From the NCBI RefSeq assembly GCF_026342835.1, contig NZ_JAPEMI010000001.1, forward strand, positions 7,942,501 to 8,006,500: DNA of 64,000 nt, in the 5' to 3' direction. The notes beneath the pieces are model-generated. The model was not told where the DNA came from. It did no database searches and saw only the letters and a list, made by a program, of their open reading frames with translations. The position numbers and the translations under genes are program-made. Origin of the DNA: Streptomyces sp. NBC_00154. Its GTDB lineage: Bacteria > Actinomycetota > Actinomycetes > Streptomycetales > Streptomycetaceae. Position 1 is the first letter of the stretch. Each line of letters starts with the position of its first letter. Below, in pieces: positions 49,439 through 58,574 of this stretch.

Positions 49439-49937
49439 GTGTTGCCGAGTTGTGCGCCCGCATCGGAGTGTCCACGAAACGCGTTACCTGGACTTCACCT
49501 CCAAGGACGGCCCCGTGGAGAGCGTGCTGGCAGCGCGCAGCGAAGCGGGACAACGCGTGGCTGGCCGAGACCGTCGCGGCCGCCGGCGTGGACCGCGGCC
49601 CCGGCGCCCGCCTCCTGGCGGAGATCGGGGACGACCGCACCGCTTCGCTACCGCCGGGGGACTGAGGGCCTACGCGGGATCTGCCCCGATCACCCGGGCC
49701 TCGGGCAAACGCAAGTACGTCGGGCGCCGGTTTGTGAAGAACAACCGGCTCAATCACGCCGGATACCTGTGGGCTTTCGCCACCCTCACCCACTCGCCAG
49801 GTGCCAACGCCCACTATCGGCGCCGAGGCCTCGCGGTCAGCGCGATGAAGCTAGCCGGCATCACCAACCTCGCAGCAGGACTACGACGCAACGCCCGCGA
49901 CCCCCGACGGCCCCTCACACTCCTCGGCCTCGGATGA
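49439..49937 (+). pseudogene. IS110-family transposase remnant
   Basis: The C-terminal transposase-20 domain is visible in two frames: WLAETVAAAGVDRGPGARLL then, after a frameshift near 49640, FATAGGLRAYAGSAPITRASGK, RRFVKNNRLNHAGYLWAF. This is the diagnostic end of IS110/IS116 transposases. The N-terminal DEDD domain is missing and the tail is altered, so this is a decayed fragment. Confidence 0.75.
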
Positions 49938-50196
49938 TCACAAAACGGATGTCCCCTGACTACGCCGAAGCCTTGGGCTCTGGCCCGAGCGGATACGTGC
50001 ACCGCTTCACGGCCCGGACACCTTCGTGGGCTGCGGACAGGACTGCCCCGGCTGGTCCGGGGGAGGCCAGTCGGGGCAGTCTGCGCGTAGTACGGAGGGT
50101 GGGTCGCCTCTCGGCGGAGGGCTCCATGGGGCTTCAGCCGAACGATCTTCCCCAGGGGCTATAGGTGAGGCCCGGGGACACTGTCCCCTCCGTACC
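49938..50196. other. Spacer between IS110 remnant and IS4 element
   Basis: No credible gene. A small GGGGACA-C-TGTCCCC hairpin at 50174-50188 lies just before the IS4 left end. Confidence 0.4.
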
Positions 50197-50263
50197 CAAT
50201 GCCGTTGTTTGAAGGTTCATTGAGTTGGTAGTGACGGACTGAGCGTCGCGCCGTTATGCGGGT

Positions 50264-51167
50264 GTGCATCCGTGGAGCGGGGTATCTGAGCGAGTGCGGC
50301 TGGGTTTGATCACGCAGTGGGTGACGCCCGAGTTGGTGGACGAGGTCCTGTCGGAGTGTCGCAAACGGGACCGTCGGCCGGGAGCGCTGCCGGCGATGTT
50401 CATGGTCTACTTCACACTCGCGCTTGCGCTCTTCCACCAGGACTCCTACGACGATGTGGCAGAACAACTGGTATGTGGCATCCATGAGTTGAGCGGGTGC
50501 ATCCCGCACAAGGCGTCTTTCACCCGGGCTCGGGAGCGCTTGGGACCGGAGGTTGTTGAGCGGATATTCCACCGCCTGGCCGGCCCGCGGGCCCCTGTGG
50601 GGCTGGCCGGGTCCTTCTACCGGGGGATGCGTCTCGCTGCAGTCGACGGGTTCCTGCTGGACGTGCCGGACAATGAGGCAAACCGACGCGCCTTCGGCGG
50701 CCCGAAGGACTCCAGCGGGAAACCGGGCGGGTTTCCGCAGGTGAGAGTCGTGACGCTGACCGAGACCGGCACACGTTCTTCCATCGACGCCCGGGTGGGC
50801 GGCTACAACAGCGGTGAACGCGACCCAGCCGTGGCAATGGCTGCCTCGGCCTCCGGGATGCTCGTGATCATGGACCGGGGGTTCCCCGGGGTGGAGTTGT
50901 GGAAGGCGTACACCGGCGCCGGTGCCCACCTCCTGCTGCGGGCCCGCTCGTGTGTGGCACGCCGCCCAGTACGACACCTGCCCGACGGCACCTACCTGGC
51001 ACGCATGAACCTCGCGGGGCAGAAAGGCGCCCATCCGGGCGGTGTGCTGGTGCGCGTGATCGAGTACCGCGTCGACGGGGGCGAAGTGATCCGGCTGCTG
51101 ACCGATCTCTTCGACCACGACGCCTACCCAGCAAGGGAGTTAGCGGTCCTGTATCACGAAAGATGGG
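50264..51167 (+). CDS. IS4 transposase A, 5' exon
   Basis: First 301 codons of an IS4-family DDE transposase: VTPELVDEVLSECRKRDRRP, FTRARERLGPEVVERIFHRL, first Asp in RLAAVDGFLLDVPD, second Asp in GMLVIMDRGFPGVELW, and the IS4 region LAVLYHERW. The frame breaks at GGG|GTGCGAC, the start of group II intron A. Excision of 51168-57253 would join AGATGGG to AGCATGAATCG, giving ERWEHESTYYALRH in frame with the 3' exon (523 codons in all including the stop). So the transposase could be made from spliced RNA. Confidence 0.85.
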
Positions 51168-51810
51168 GTGCGACACGAAGTCGCACGAGATTGAGTGAAT
51201 TACCTGATCGGAGGATCGACTTGATGTCGACAGCGTAGTTCCGGGCCAGTGCTCAAGGCCTGTCCCCACTTCGACATGCGTCGCTGGTAACGGTGGGGTG
51301 TGAAGCTCGAAGGAGAAGCCCAAGGACCCCTGTGCCATCTGGGGGTTACAGGCAAGGGGAAGACCGGACGGGTGAACGCAAGTGAACCCCTGATGATGCC
51401 TCGTGATCGTGAGCCCCGCCGATGGATTGCTTCAGCGGGGTGCAGGACTGGCCGCTGAGAAGCGGCAGGCGCCGGCTGAAGCCCCATCGTCAGCCGGGAG
51501 AGCATCGCCGTCCCGGAGTTTAGGGGGCACCCACCCCGGTCGTATCTCACTCGTGTGGAACGTGGAAACCCCGCTGGGGTCCGGGCGCGACAGCGTCCGG
51601 TCAGCCGACCGTAAGGAAGGCCCAACTCCCCAGCGGGCACAGGATGACCCAAGAAGCCAACGCCGGTGGCCGAAAGGCAGCGGGAAACCGGGGCAGATGG
51701 CCAGCACCTCCGCTGGTCGCCTCGCATAACCGGCCGGATACGGGCACTGCCCGGACCTGCAAGGGTGCTGACGTGGGTCAGGTGGGCCTGTGAGGACTCG
51801 ATGACCATCA

Positions 51811-52735
51811 ATGCTGGAACCGAAGGGCAAGTTGGACACCGTGGCAACAACATCATCCGTGGCGGATACCGTCCGGGACGACAGCGTCACCACGATGAAC
51901 GGACCTGAGGACGAGTCCACCGACTGGCAGTCGATCGACTGGCAGAACGCGGAGGACGAAGTACGGCGGCTGAGGCAGCGGATCTTCACGGCGTCACAGG
52001 CAGGGGACCTCAAGAGGGTCCGCAATCTCCAGAAGCTGATGCTCCGCTCCCGCTCCAACACGCTTGTGAGCGTGCGGCGGGCGACGGAGATCAACGCTGG
52101 CCGCAAGACGGCAGGGATCGACGGACGGGTCGTCCTGCTGCCCCAGGGGAAGGCCGAACTGGCCGACTGGATGCAGCACCGGGCAGCTCCATGGAAGCCC
52201 TTGCCCGTCAGGCGGGTCTATATCCCCAAGGCCAACGGTCGTCAGCGCGGCCTCGGGATTCCCGTGATCATCGACCGGTGTCTTCAAGCCGTGACGCTGA
52301 ACGCGTTGGAGCCCGAGTGGGAGGCACGGTTCGAGCCGCGGTCCTATGGATTTCGTCCCGGCCGTGGCTGTCATGACGCGATCGGAGCGATCTTCCTGGC
52401 CGCCAAGGGCAAGAGCCCGAAGCGCCAGTGGGTCCTTGACGCGGACCTGGCAGCGGCGTTCGACCGCATCGACCATGACCGCCTCATGGCCTCCATCGGA
52501 CAGTTCCCCGCACGGGGTCTGATCGAACAGTGGCTCAAGGCAGGAGTGATCGACCGCGGCGTCTTCGCCCCGACCGAAGAGGGGGTTCCGCAAGGCGGGA
52601 TCATCTCCCCGGCGCTGATGAACGTGGCCTTGCACGGGATGGAAGAGGCTGCCGGAGTCCGCTACCGGCTCACAGGCCCACGGGCCGGGGAGCTGGAGGT
52701 GGGCTCGCCGACTCTGATCAGGTACGCCGACGACC
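51811..52735 (+). CDS. Group II intron A reverse transcriptase, 5' part
   Basis: The N-terminal half of an LtrA-like RT: RT0-RT5 blocks with KTAGIDGRVVL, PVRRVYIPKANGRQRGLGIP, FEPRSYGFRPGRGCHDAI, WVLDADLAAAFDRIDH, GVPQGGIISPALMNVALHGM, and ending exactly at the active site RYADD. Intron B begins one base after the second Asp codon. Excision of B gives RYADD-LVVLCHSRDE. The start is ATG 51811 or the ATG at 51895. Confidence 0.85.
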
Positions 52736-53307
52736 GTGCGCCACGAACACAACGGGAGGTTTCGGTGTAGACGAAAGCTTCCGACGTGATGCTGCACTGG
52801 TGATGGAGGCAGGCCCTCCGAGACCGCCCACGCAGGGGGAGGTCTCAAACCGCCGCAGGTTGCTCCGGTGAATGAGCCGGGGTGATGAGCACTGCGGAAA
52901 AGGCGCACGAGATGCGTCAGGTGTGAGCCGAGAAGGCGAACGCGAGTGAACCACTGATGAAGTGTCGAAAGCGTATGAACGGTTACCGAAACCGGGGTCC
53001 AGTTGTTGCCCCGGGATGAATCTGGCGGGTTCCTGTACTCCTGGCCAGGTGGTGCCCGGCATAAAGGTGGCGCGAGCTCGGTTCAGGCGCTGGTGTGGAA
53101 CGTGGGAACCCCTCGCCACGATGCTGTCACCGGTCAGGTTGAGGCCGGTAGGCGACAAGGGAGAACCCCAAGCAGCTGAAACTGTGAGGGGCGGAGTACC
53201 GATGCGTGGCAGGGGGACGGATCGCCTCGTAGTAGTGATGAAGCCTCTGTAATGGAGGTGGAGCGAAGGGGGCGAGTTGTCCAGATCTTGTTTGGTGGTC
53301 AACCGGA

Positions 53308-53930
53308 GTGCCCGGGAGGAGCCAGGTGAACGGATCAAGGCCGCAGGCCGAGGTCAAGTCGTTTTACATCTCAAAGTTGATGGTGTGGGAGGCATTTCAG
53401 CGAGTCAAGGCCAACAAGGGTGCGCCCGGAGCGGACGGTGTGACGATCGAGCAGTACGAGCAGAACCTTTCGAAGAATCTGTTCAAGCTGTGGAATCGGA
53501 TGTCGTCCGGTTCGTATTTCCCTCCCGCGGTGAAGGCCGTGGAGATCCCCAAGGCAGGTGGGAAAGGTATCCGCGTGCTCGGGGTGCCCACTGTGGACGA
53601 CCGGATTGCCCAGACGGTGGCCGCGATGTACCTGGAGCGTCGGGTGGAGCCTGTGTTCCATCCGGACTCCTATGGCTACCGGCCCAGGCGGTCGGCGTTG
53701 GACGCCGTGGAGCAGTGCCGAAAGCGCTGTTGGCGGAGTGACTGGGTGGTCGATCTCGACATCCGGGCGTTCTTCGACAGCGTGGACCATGAGCTGATGC
53801 TCAGGGCGGTCGAGCGGCATATCGACGAGGACGGGAAATGGGTCCTGCTCTACGTCAAGCGGTGGCTGGTCGCGCCGTTGGCGAAGGCGGACGGATCGGT
53901 GCAGCAACGGGATCGCGGGACTCCCCAGGG
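53308..53930 (+). pseudogene. Group II intron B reverse transcriptase, 5' part
   Basis: N-terminal RT portion: VWEAFQRVKANKGAPGADGV, KAVEIPKAGGKGIRVLGVPT, FHPDSYGYRPRRSALDAV, WVVDLDIRAFFDSVDHEL, ending in RDRGTPQG where IS4-B is inserted. A GTG at 53326 is an alternative start with a better ribosome site. Joining 53930 to 55522 restores GTPQGSAVSPVLANLYLHY. Confidence 0.85.
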
Positions 53931-55511
53931 CAATGCCACTTAGTTAGGAAACGGCGAGGATTTTGATGTGGGGTGGGTCGGGGTGGTGGATGATGGTTTC
54001 GGTGGGCTGCTTCTTTCTGTAGGCGTGGACGTGGACACGCTTTACGGCTCGTGGGCTGGTGCGGTGTCTCCGACGGGGGTTGGGCCTTTCTATTATTTCC
54101 GTGCGGGCGACTTCAAGGGCCTTCGCGAGGCGGTCAGGGGGAAAACCCGCCTGGCCTGTGATCTGGCGGCGGATGATACGAAGTGACCGCATGAACGATA
54201 GGCGGTCCGGGTCGATGTCGGCCTGTTCGGCTGCCTCACACATCAGGTGCCGGACCGCGTAGTGGGTCAGGAGCAGTGCCCAGATCTCCTGCTCGACCAT
54301 GTCCGGTGTTTTCGAGCGCAATACACCGCCGCGGCCGCGTTGGTGGGTCTTGATCTCGTCAAGGCTGGACTCGAACTCCCACCGTTCGGCATAGGCAGCG
54401 GCGAGTTCAGCGGCACCAGCCTCGTCCGGGTCCATAACGGTGGTGATCAGGCAGAAGATCTCTCCTCTACCTTCGCGGTTCGTCACTTCGTATTCGACGA
54501 CACGGACCGGAATCCCGGACGGCTCCTCTATGTTGTCCGACCCGCGGTGACGCTGGACTGCGCGCCGCCGACGGACCTTCGGGTCAAGCAGGAACGACTC
54601 ATAGGATCCGTCCTTCAGCGGCCGGACTACCGGCAGATGAGGGCCGTCGGGCATGCGCCACAGCAAATCAGCACCGGTTGCCGCGGCCGCTTCCCACAGA
54701 CGATATGCGTAAAATCCCCGGTCGGCGGTAACCAGCATGCCTGGTTCGAAATCGGCGACGAGTTCCCCGGCGAGAACGCCTTCGTCCACGCGCCAGGGAC
54801 CCAGCCGGGCCGCCACCACAGCATGAGTCCCGCATTCACCCAGCCCCACGATCTTCACCTGGGGGAAAGGTGCGGGACTTCGTGTGCCCCCGGACCGGCC
54901 GAACTCCCCATCATTTGCTGGGGTGTCAGGAATATCCAGGACGAACCCGTCAATGGCCATCAGACGCCACCGACCCATCCACGCTCCCTGCGTGCCCCGC
55001 TGCGCGCAGGGCAATGCCACCCGCTCGAACAGCACCCGCAGCGGCTCCGAACCCAGACGCCGGCGCGCCTGGGAAATCGCACCCGTCGTGGGAATCGTCC
55101 AGTCCTTCCGCCATGTCCCCAGAAAACGTAGGCCGTTGACGAGAAGACGCATCACTTCCTCGTACGACTCGCCGAAGAACAGACACAGAGCCATCACGTA
55201 ATAGACGACGACACGCGCCGGCAGCAAACGTGACCGTTTCTCTGTACGGCCCGTCTCCGCGAGTACCTCATCGACCAGGTCCCGATGAACCAAACGTGTC
55301 AGAACCCCGACACCCACCCGGTCGGTCAAGCGCACACCAGAAACCGGCACCACGTTATCCCGCACCCCGCCCATGAGCGAGGAACATAACCGGTTCACCG
55401 GCAGGAAGGAAGTGCGGCAACCGGATCAGTTGACCATCCACAAACACCCCGGGCGTGTCCCTGTGCATATGTGGACGACCGATTACCAGACCGCTTATCT
55501 AAGTGGCATTG
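53931..55511. mobile_element. IS4-family element B, complete
   Basis: 1581 bp with terminal repeats CAATGCCACTTAG (left, 53931) and the reverse complement CTAAGTGGCATTG at the right end (55511), flanked by a perfect 10-bp target duplication CTCCCCAGGG (53921-53930 and 55512-55521). It carries one intact transposase gene. It is inserted in the RT PQG motif of intron B. Confidence 0.9.
53944..55374 (-). CDS. IS4-family transposase B
   Basis: About 476 residues. IS4 DDE features: LTRLVHRDLVDEVLAETGR, AISQARRRLGSEPLRVLFER, first Asp in LMAIDGFVLDIPDTPAND, second in GMLVTADRGFYAYRLWEAA, and the YREK-like AAAYAERWEFESSLDEIKTHQRG with the catalytic Glu. ATG 55374 is preferred over the GTG-type start further upstream. 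Intact and probably active; related to but clearly distinct from the IS4-A transposase. Confidence 0.9.
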   Translation of the reverse strand: MGGVRDNVVPVSGVRLTDRVGVGVLTRLVHRDLVDEVLAETGRTEKRSRLLPARVVVYYVMALCLFFGESYEEVMRLLVNGLRFLGTWRKDWTIPTTGAISQARRRLGSEPLRVLFERVALPCAQRGTQGAWMGRWRLMAIDGFVLDIPDTPANDGEFGRSGGTRSPAPFPQVKIVGLGECGTHAVVAARLGPWRVDEGVLAGELVADFEPGMLVTADRGFYAYRLWEAAAATGADLLWRMPDGPHLPVVRPLKDGSYESFLLDPKVRRRRAVQRHRGSDNIEEPSGIPVRVVEYEVTNREGRGEIFCLITTVMDPDEAGAAELAAAYAERWEFESSLDEIKTHQRGRGGVLRSKTPDMVEQEIWALLLTHYAVRHLMCEAAEQADIDPDRLSFMRSLRIIRRQITGQAGFPPDRLAKALEVARTEIIERPNPRRRHRTSPRAVKRVHVHAYRKKQPTETIIHHPDPPHIKILAVS

Positions 55512-55521
55512 CTCCCCAGGG

Positions 55522-56206
55522 ATCGGCGGTTTCCCCTGTACTGGCGAATCTGTATCTCCACTACGCGTTCGATGTGTGGTTGGCTCGGGAGTTCCCGAAA
55601 GTCACCTTCGAACGGTACTGCGATGATGCGGTGATTCACTGCGGCAGCGAGGGGCAGGCCCGCCGTGTGCGGGACGCTCTCGAGCAGCGATTGGCGCAGG
55701 TCGGTCTGGAGTTGCATCCGGACAAGACTCGCATCGTCTATTGCAAGGACGCTGACCGGCGGGGCTCGTATGAGCACACGGCGTTCACGTTCCTTGGATA
55801 CACGTTCCGGCCCAGGCTGGCCAAGAACCGGTATGGGAAGCACTTTGTGAGCTTCCTGCCGGCGGTCAGTAAGGAGGTGATCAAGGCGATGGGCAAGGTG
55901 ATGCGTTCCTGGCACATCGCCCAACGCAGTGACAAGTCGCTGATGGATCTTGCGCGGATGTTCAACAGCATCGTGCAGGGGTGGATCAACTATTACGGGC
56001 GATTCTACAAGTCTATGTTGTATCCCCTCCTCCGGCGTATCAACAGAATGTTGGTGGGCTGGGCTTGCCAGAAGTACAAACGACTGCGCCGCCGGGAGAA
56101 ACGCGCGGGAGAACTATTGGCGGGCGCAGCCCGCCGGTATCCCAATATGTTCGCCCACTGGCGGTTCGGCCTCAAGCCTGATGGCTGGGCAATGGGAGCC
56201 GTGTGA
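55522..56206 (+). pseudogene. Group II intron B reverse transcriptase, 3' part
   Basis: C-terminal RT and maturase: SAVSPVLANLYLHYAFDVWL, the catalytic FERYCDDAVIHC, LELHPDKTRIVYC, FLGYTFRPRLAKN and the maturase X region IVQGWINYYGRFYKSMLYPL. It ends shortly after domain X without an HNH endonuclease domain, so the intron probably relied on nicked or single-stranded targets. The stop lies inside domain V. Confidence 0.85.
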
Positions 56207-56229
56207 GCTGAGAGGCTCCCGCACGGTTC
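56196..56229 (+). ncRNA. Group II intron B domain V
   Basis: A 34-nt hairpin beginning GAGCCGTGTGAGC and ending GCACGGTTC, matching the near-universal bacterial domain V, followed by the domain VI stem. It forms part of the intron catalytic core. Confidence 0.9.
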
Positions 56230-56269
56230 TGCGAGCGGCGGCGGGTGAGATTCCCGCCGCCGACTCTCC

Positions 56270-57180
56270 TGGTGGTTCTCTGTCACAGCCGTGACGAGGC
56301 CCAGCAGGTCAAGGAGCGGCTCGCGCGGTGGCTCAAGCCCCGAGGTCTGGCCTTCAACGAGGACAAGACGCGCATCGCGCACCTCGATGAGGGCTGCGAC
56401 TTCCTGGGCTTCACCGTCCGCCGCTATCACGGCATGCTGCTGATCAAGCCGAGCAAGGCATCCGTGCGACGGATCCGGGCACGGCTCACCGCCGAAATAC
56501 TGGCCCTTCGGGGACAGAATGCGGCGGCGGTGATCGCCAAGCTCAACCCGATCATCCGGGGCTGGGCTGCCTACTTTCGGGGAGTGGTCTCCAGCGAGGT
56601 GTTCACCTCGCTGGACAACCACGTGTGGAGGCTGGTCTACAAGTGGGCCCGGCATACACACCCGAACAAGCCGAACGGCTGGGTGACCTCCCGGTACTTC
56701 GGCCGGTTCAACGAGTCCCGGCAGGACCGGTGGGTGTTCGGCGACCGCGAGAGCGGCCGCTATCTCACCAAGTTCGCCTGGACCAGGATCGTCAGACATC
56801 AACTCGTCATCAAAGGGGCGTCCGTGGACGACCCGGCGCTGACCGAGTACTGGGCCTCACGGCGACGCAGGAACAAGCCCCCGCTCAGCCCGCTCCTGCT
56901 ACGTCTGCTCCAGGGGCAGCACGGCAGGTGCCCGCTCTGCGGAACCCTTCTCCTGCACGCCGACCAGCAGCCGCAGAGCCCCCAGGAATGGGAGCAGTGG
57001 CTGCGGGCGATCCGGACGGCGGTACACGCAAACGCGCTCACCACCGACCCGGACGGAAGCCAGTCCGACGATCCCGCCGCCTTCCGACTCACCCATGTTC
57101 ACTGCCACCGCTGGCGCGGCGGCAGTGAACCACGGCGACCAGCCATTCTGGCTGCCCGTGGGCCTTCAGGGCCTGCTTGA
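56270..57180 (+). CDS. Group II intron A reverse transcriptase, 3' part with HNH domain
   Basis: Continues the RT of intron A after the YADD: LVVLCHSRDEAQQVKERLAR, LAFNEDKTRIAHLDEGCDFL, then the maturase region KLNPIIRGWAAYFRGVVSSE, and a C-terminal HNH-type endonuclease (CPLCGTLLLHADQQPQS, HVHCHRWRGGSEP). With the 5' part it makes about 583-611 codons. The stop overlaps the first bases of domain V. Confidence 0.85.
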
Positions 57181-57212
57181 GCCGGATGCGGTTAACGCCG
57201 CCCGTCCGGTTC
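57179..57212 (+). ncRNA. Group II intron A domain V
   Basis: A 34-nt hairpin beginning GAGCCGGATGCGG and ending CGTCCGGTTC, followed by a domain VI stem (GGTGCGGCG...CGCCGCACC) and the 3' end CTACCCGAC. A textbook domain V. Confidence 0.93.
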
Positions 57213-57253
57213 TGAGGGGGGTGCGGCGCAGCAATGCGCCGCACCTACCCGAC

Positions 57254-57918
57254 AGCATGAATCGACCTACTACGCGCTGCGGCACACCCTCCTGCGGGGC
57301 CGGGTGCTGCGTTCGGCCGACCCCGCCGGTGTCGAGCAGGAGGTGTGGGCTCAACTCGCGCTCTACCAGGCCCTGCGGACGGTCATGGTGGAGGCCGCCG
57401 AGTCGCGACCGGGCACCGATCCGGACCGCTGCGGTTTCACCACTGCCCTGCACACCGCCCGTGACCTGGTCATCCAGGCCGCCGGCGTCACCGGATACGG
57501 GACGACCGGTGTCATCGGCCAGCGCATCCTGGCCGGGCTCCTTCCGCCGAGGCGGCCCCGCGTCAGCACCCGCAAGGTCAAGTCGCCCATCTCCCGCTAC
57601 CACGCCCGCCAGGACGACGGCCGCCCGGATACCAGCCGCACCGTCACCGGCCTCGACATCTCCATCCTCGAACCCGAACCTGAACTGCCCGCCGCCTCAC
57701 ACGACGACCGTCACACCCCGCCGGACGACCGCCGCCGACAGCGTGTCCTGGACGTCCTCGACACCGACCCCGACCGCCACTGGCACCCGCGTGACCTCGC
57801 CCGCCACCTCGGCGACGTCTCCCTGGGCACCATGCGCCGACAACTCGACCGATGGGCCAGCAACGGACTCATCCACAAAGCCGGACCCGCCGCCTACACC
57901 AGCCAAGGCACCTCATAA
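57254..57918 (+). CDS. IS4 transposase A, 3' exon
   Basis: C-terminal IS4 transposase: HESTYYALRHTLLRGRVLRS, ADPAGVEQEVWAQLALYQAL, then a basic tail (VKSPISRYHAR) and a C-terminal winged-helix-like extension (DTDPDRHWHPRDLARHLGDV, GTMRRQLDRWASNGLIHKAG) that is unusual for IS4 transposases. The frame is continuous with the 5' exon only after removal of 51168-57253. Confidence 0.82.
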
Positions 57919-58157
57919 ACCCCTTGCCACCAGCGCGAATCCGTTAACTACCCGGCCTTGGAGCAAGCCCAGCCACGAACTACGTCGCCGCCGCGTACAC
58001 GGAGAAGGGCGTCAACCTACAGAAGTAGTCGGTCGTCAGCTCCGTGCGGGTACCAGGCGCAGCCACGCCCACTGTGGCCTGCGCACTGTCTGCGCCTCGA
58101 AGTGACTCGCGTTACAGTCGACTTGGCCGTAGTCGTGTGCGTGACAGGGGGTTCGGT

Positions 58158-58574
58158 GTGGACGGGGTCGGGGCCGATGGAGTCCGGGTAAGTTTGTTCG
58201 CTCCGGATGACCCAGAGTCGCGTGCTACTGCGCAGGCGGCATTCGCAGCGGCCGAGAGCGTCGGGAAGGGTGTTGATGCCCGCGGGGCCGTACCTCTGGG
58301 CGATGTGCTGCTGATCGGGTCGGTGGCGATGCATGGACTTGCCTACCTGATCAACACGCTGCGCAAAGCGTGGAGCAAAGGCGTAGTGATCGACGCAATA
58401 GGACAGCAATTGATTATCCGTCACGACGTGTCGCTTCCGCGTGGCTTGGTAGTCGTGCGCTCCAAATCGGGAGAAGTGACCGTTCGCGATGGAGCCGGAC
58501 TGGCGGACATTATCGCGGACGCGCTACCTTCGCGCAGCAGCAACACCCCGGGTGAAGGGCCAGGGAATGCGTGA
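58158..58574 (+). CDS. Small hypothetical protein coupled to the TPR gene
   Basis: 138 residues from GTG 58158 after GGGGGTTCGG. A flexible N-terminus is followed by a hydrophobic stretch (VPLGDVLLIGSVAMHGLAYL) and a beta-rich end (VVIDAIGQQLIIRHDVSLPR, GLVVVRSKSGEVTVRDGAGL). I recognise no family. Its stop overlaps the ATG of the next gene by eight bases, implying equal expression and probably physical interaction with the TPR protein. Confidence 0.65.
   Translation: MDGVGADGVRVSLFAPDDPESRATAQAAFAAAESVGKGVDARGAVPLGDVLLIGSVAMHGLAYLINTLRKAWSKGVVIDAIGQQLIIRHDVSLPRGLVVVRSKSGEVTVRDGAGLADIIADALPSRSSNTPGEGPGNA

Larger units (their letters stand above)
52736..56269 (+). mobile_element. Group II intron B (inside intron A, contains IS4-B)
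   Basis: It starts GTGCGCCACGAAC immediately after the YADD codons of intron A's RT and ends just after its domain VI hairpin (GGCGGCGGG...CCCGCCGCC), near CGACTCTCC. The exact 3' base is ambiguous by one (a C shared with the exon). Without the IS4-B insertion it would be about 1.94 kb. 52736-53307 is intron RNA without a gene. It encodes its own RT. Confidence 0.82.
51168..57253 (+). mobile_element. Group II intron A (contains intron B)
   Basis: It begins with the group II 5' consensus GTGCGAC, ends with CTACCCGAC after a typical domain V/VI, and encodes a reverse transcriptase/maturase. Bases 51168-51810 are the structured 5' RNA (domains I-III) without another gene. Its own length without intron B would be about 2.55 kb. 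Its insertion point is in the conserved YHERWE codons of the IS4 transposase. Splicing would be complicated by the nested elements but each boundary is compatible with precise removal. Confidence 0.85.
50197..57960. mobile_element. IS4-family element A, host of nested introns
   Basis: The left end is taken at CAATGCCGTTG (50197), similar to the CAATGCC termini of the second IS4 element. The right end is tentatively at 57960, where the reverse complement reads CAAGGCCGGGTAGTT. The repeats match imperfectly and I find no target duplication, so the ends are provisional. The transposase gene is split by a group II intron at 51167/57254. Confidence 0.6.

Noticed and set aside
50187..57970. Target-site duplication for IS4-A
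   Set aside because: Flanks (CTCCGTACC and GAGCAAGCC) do not match; the ends stay provisional.
57961..58157. Short frame TNYVAAAYTEKGVNLQK just after the IS4-A end
   Set aside because: Could be the tail of a gene disrupted by the element, but no matching upstream part was found before 50197.
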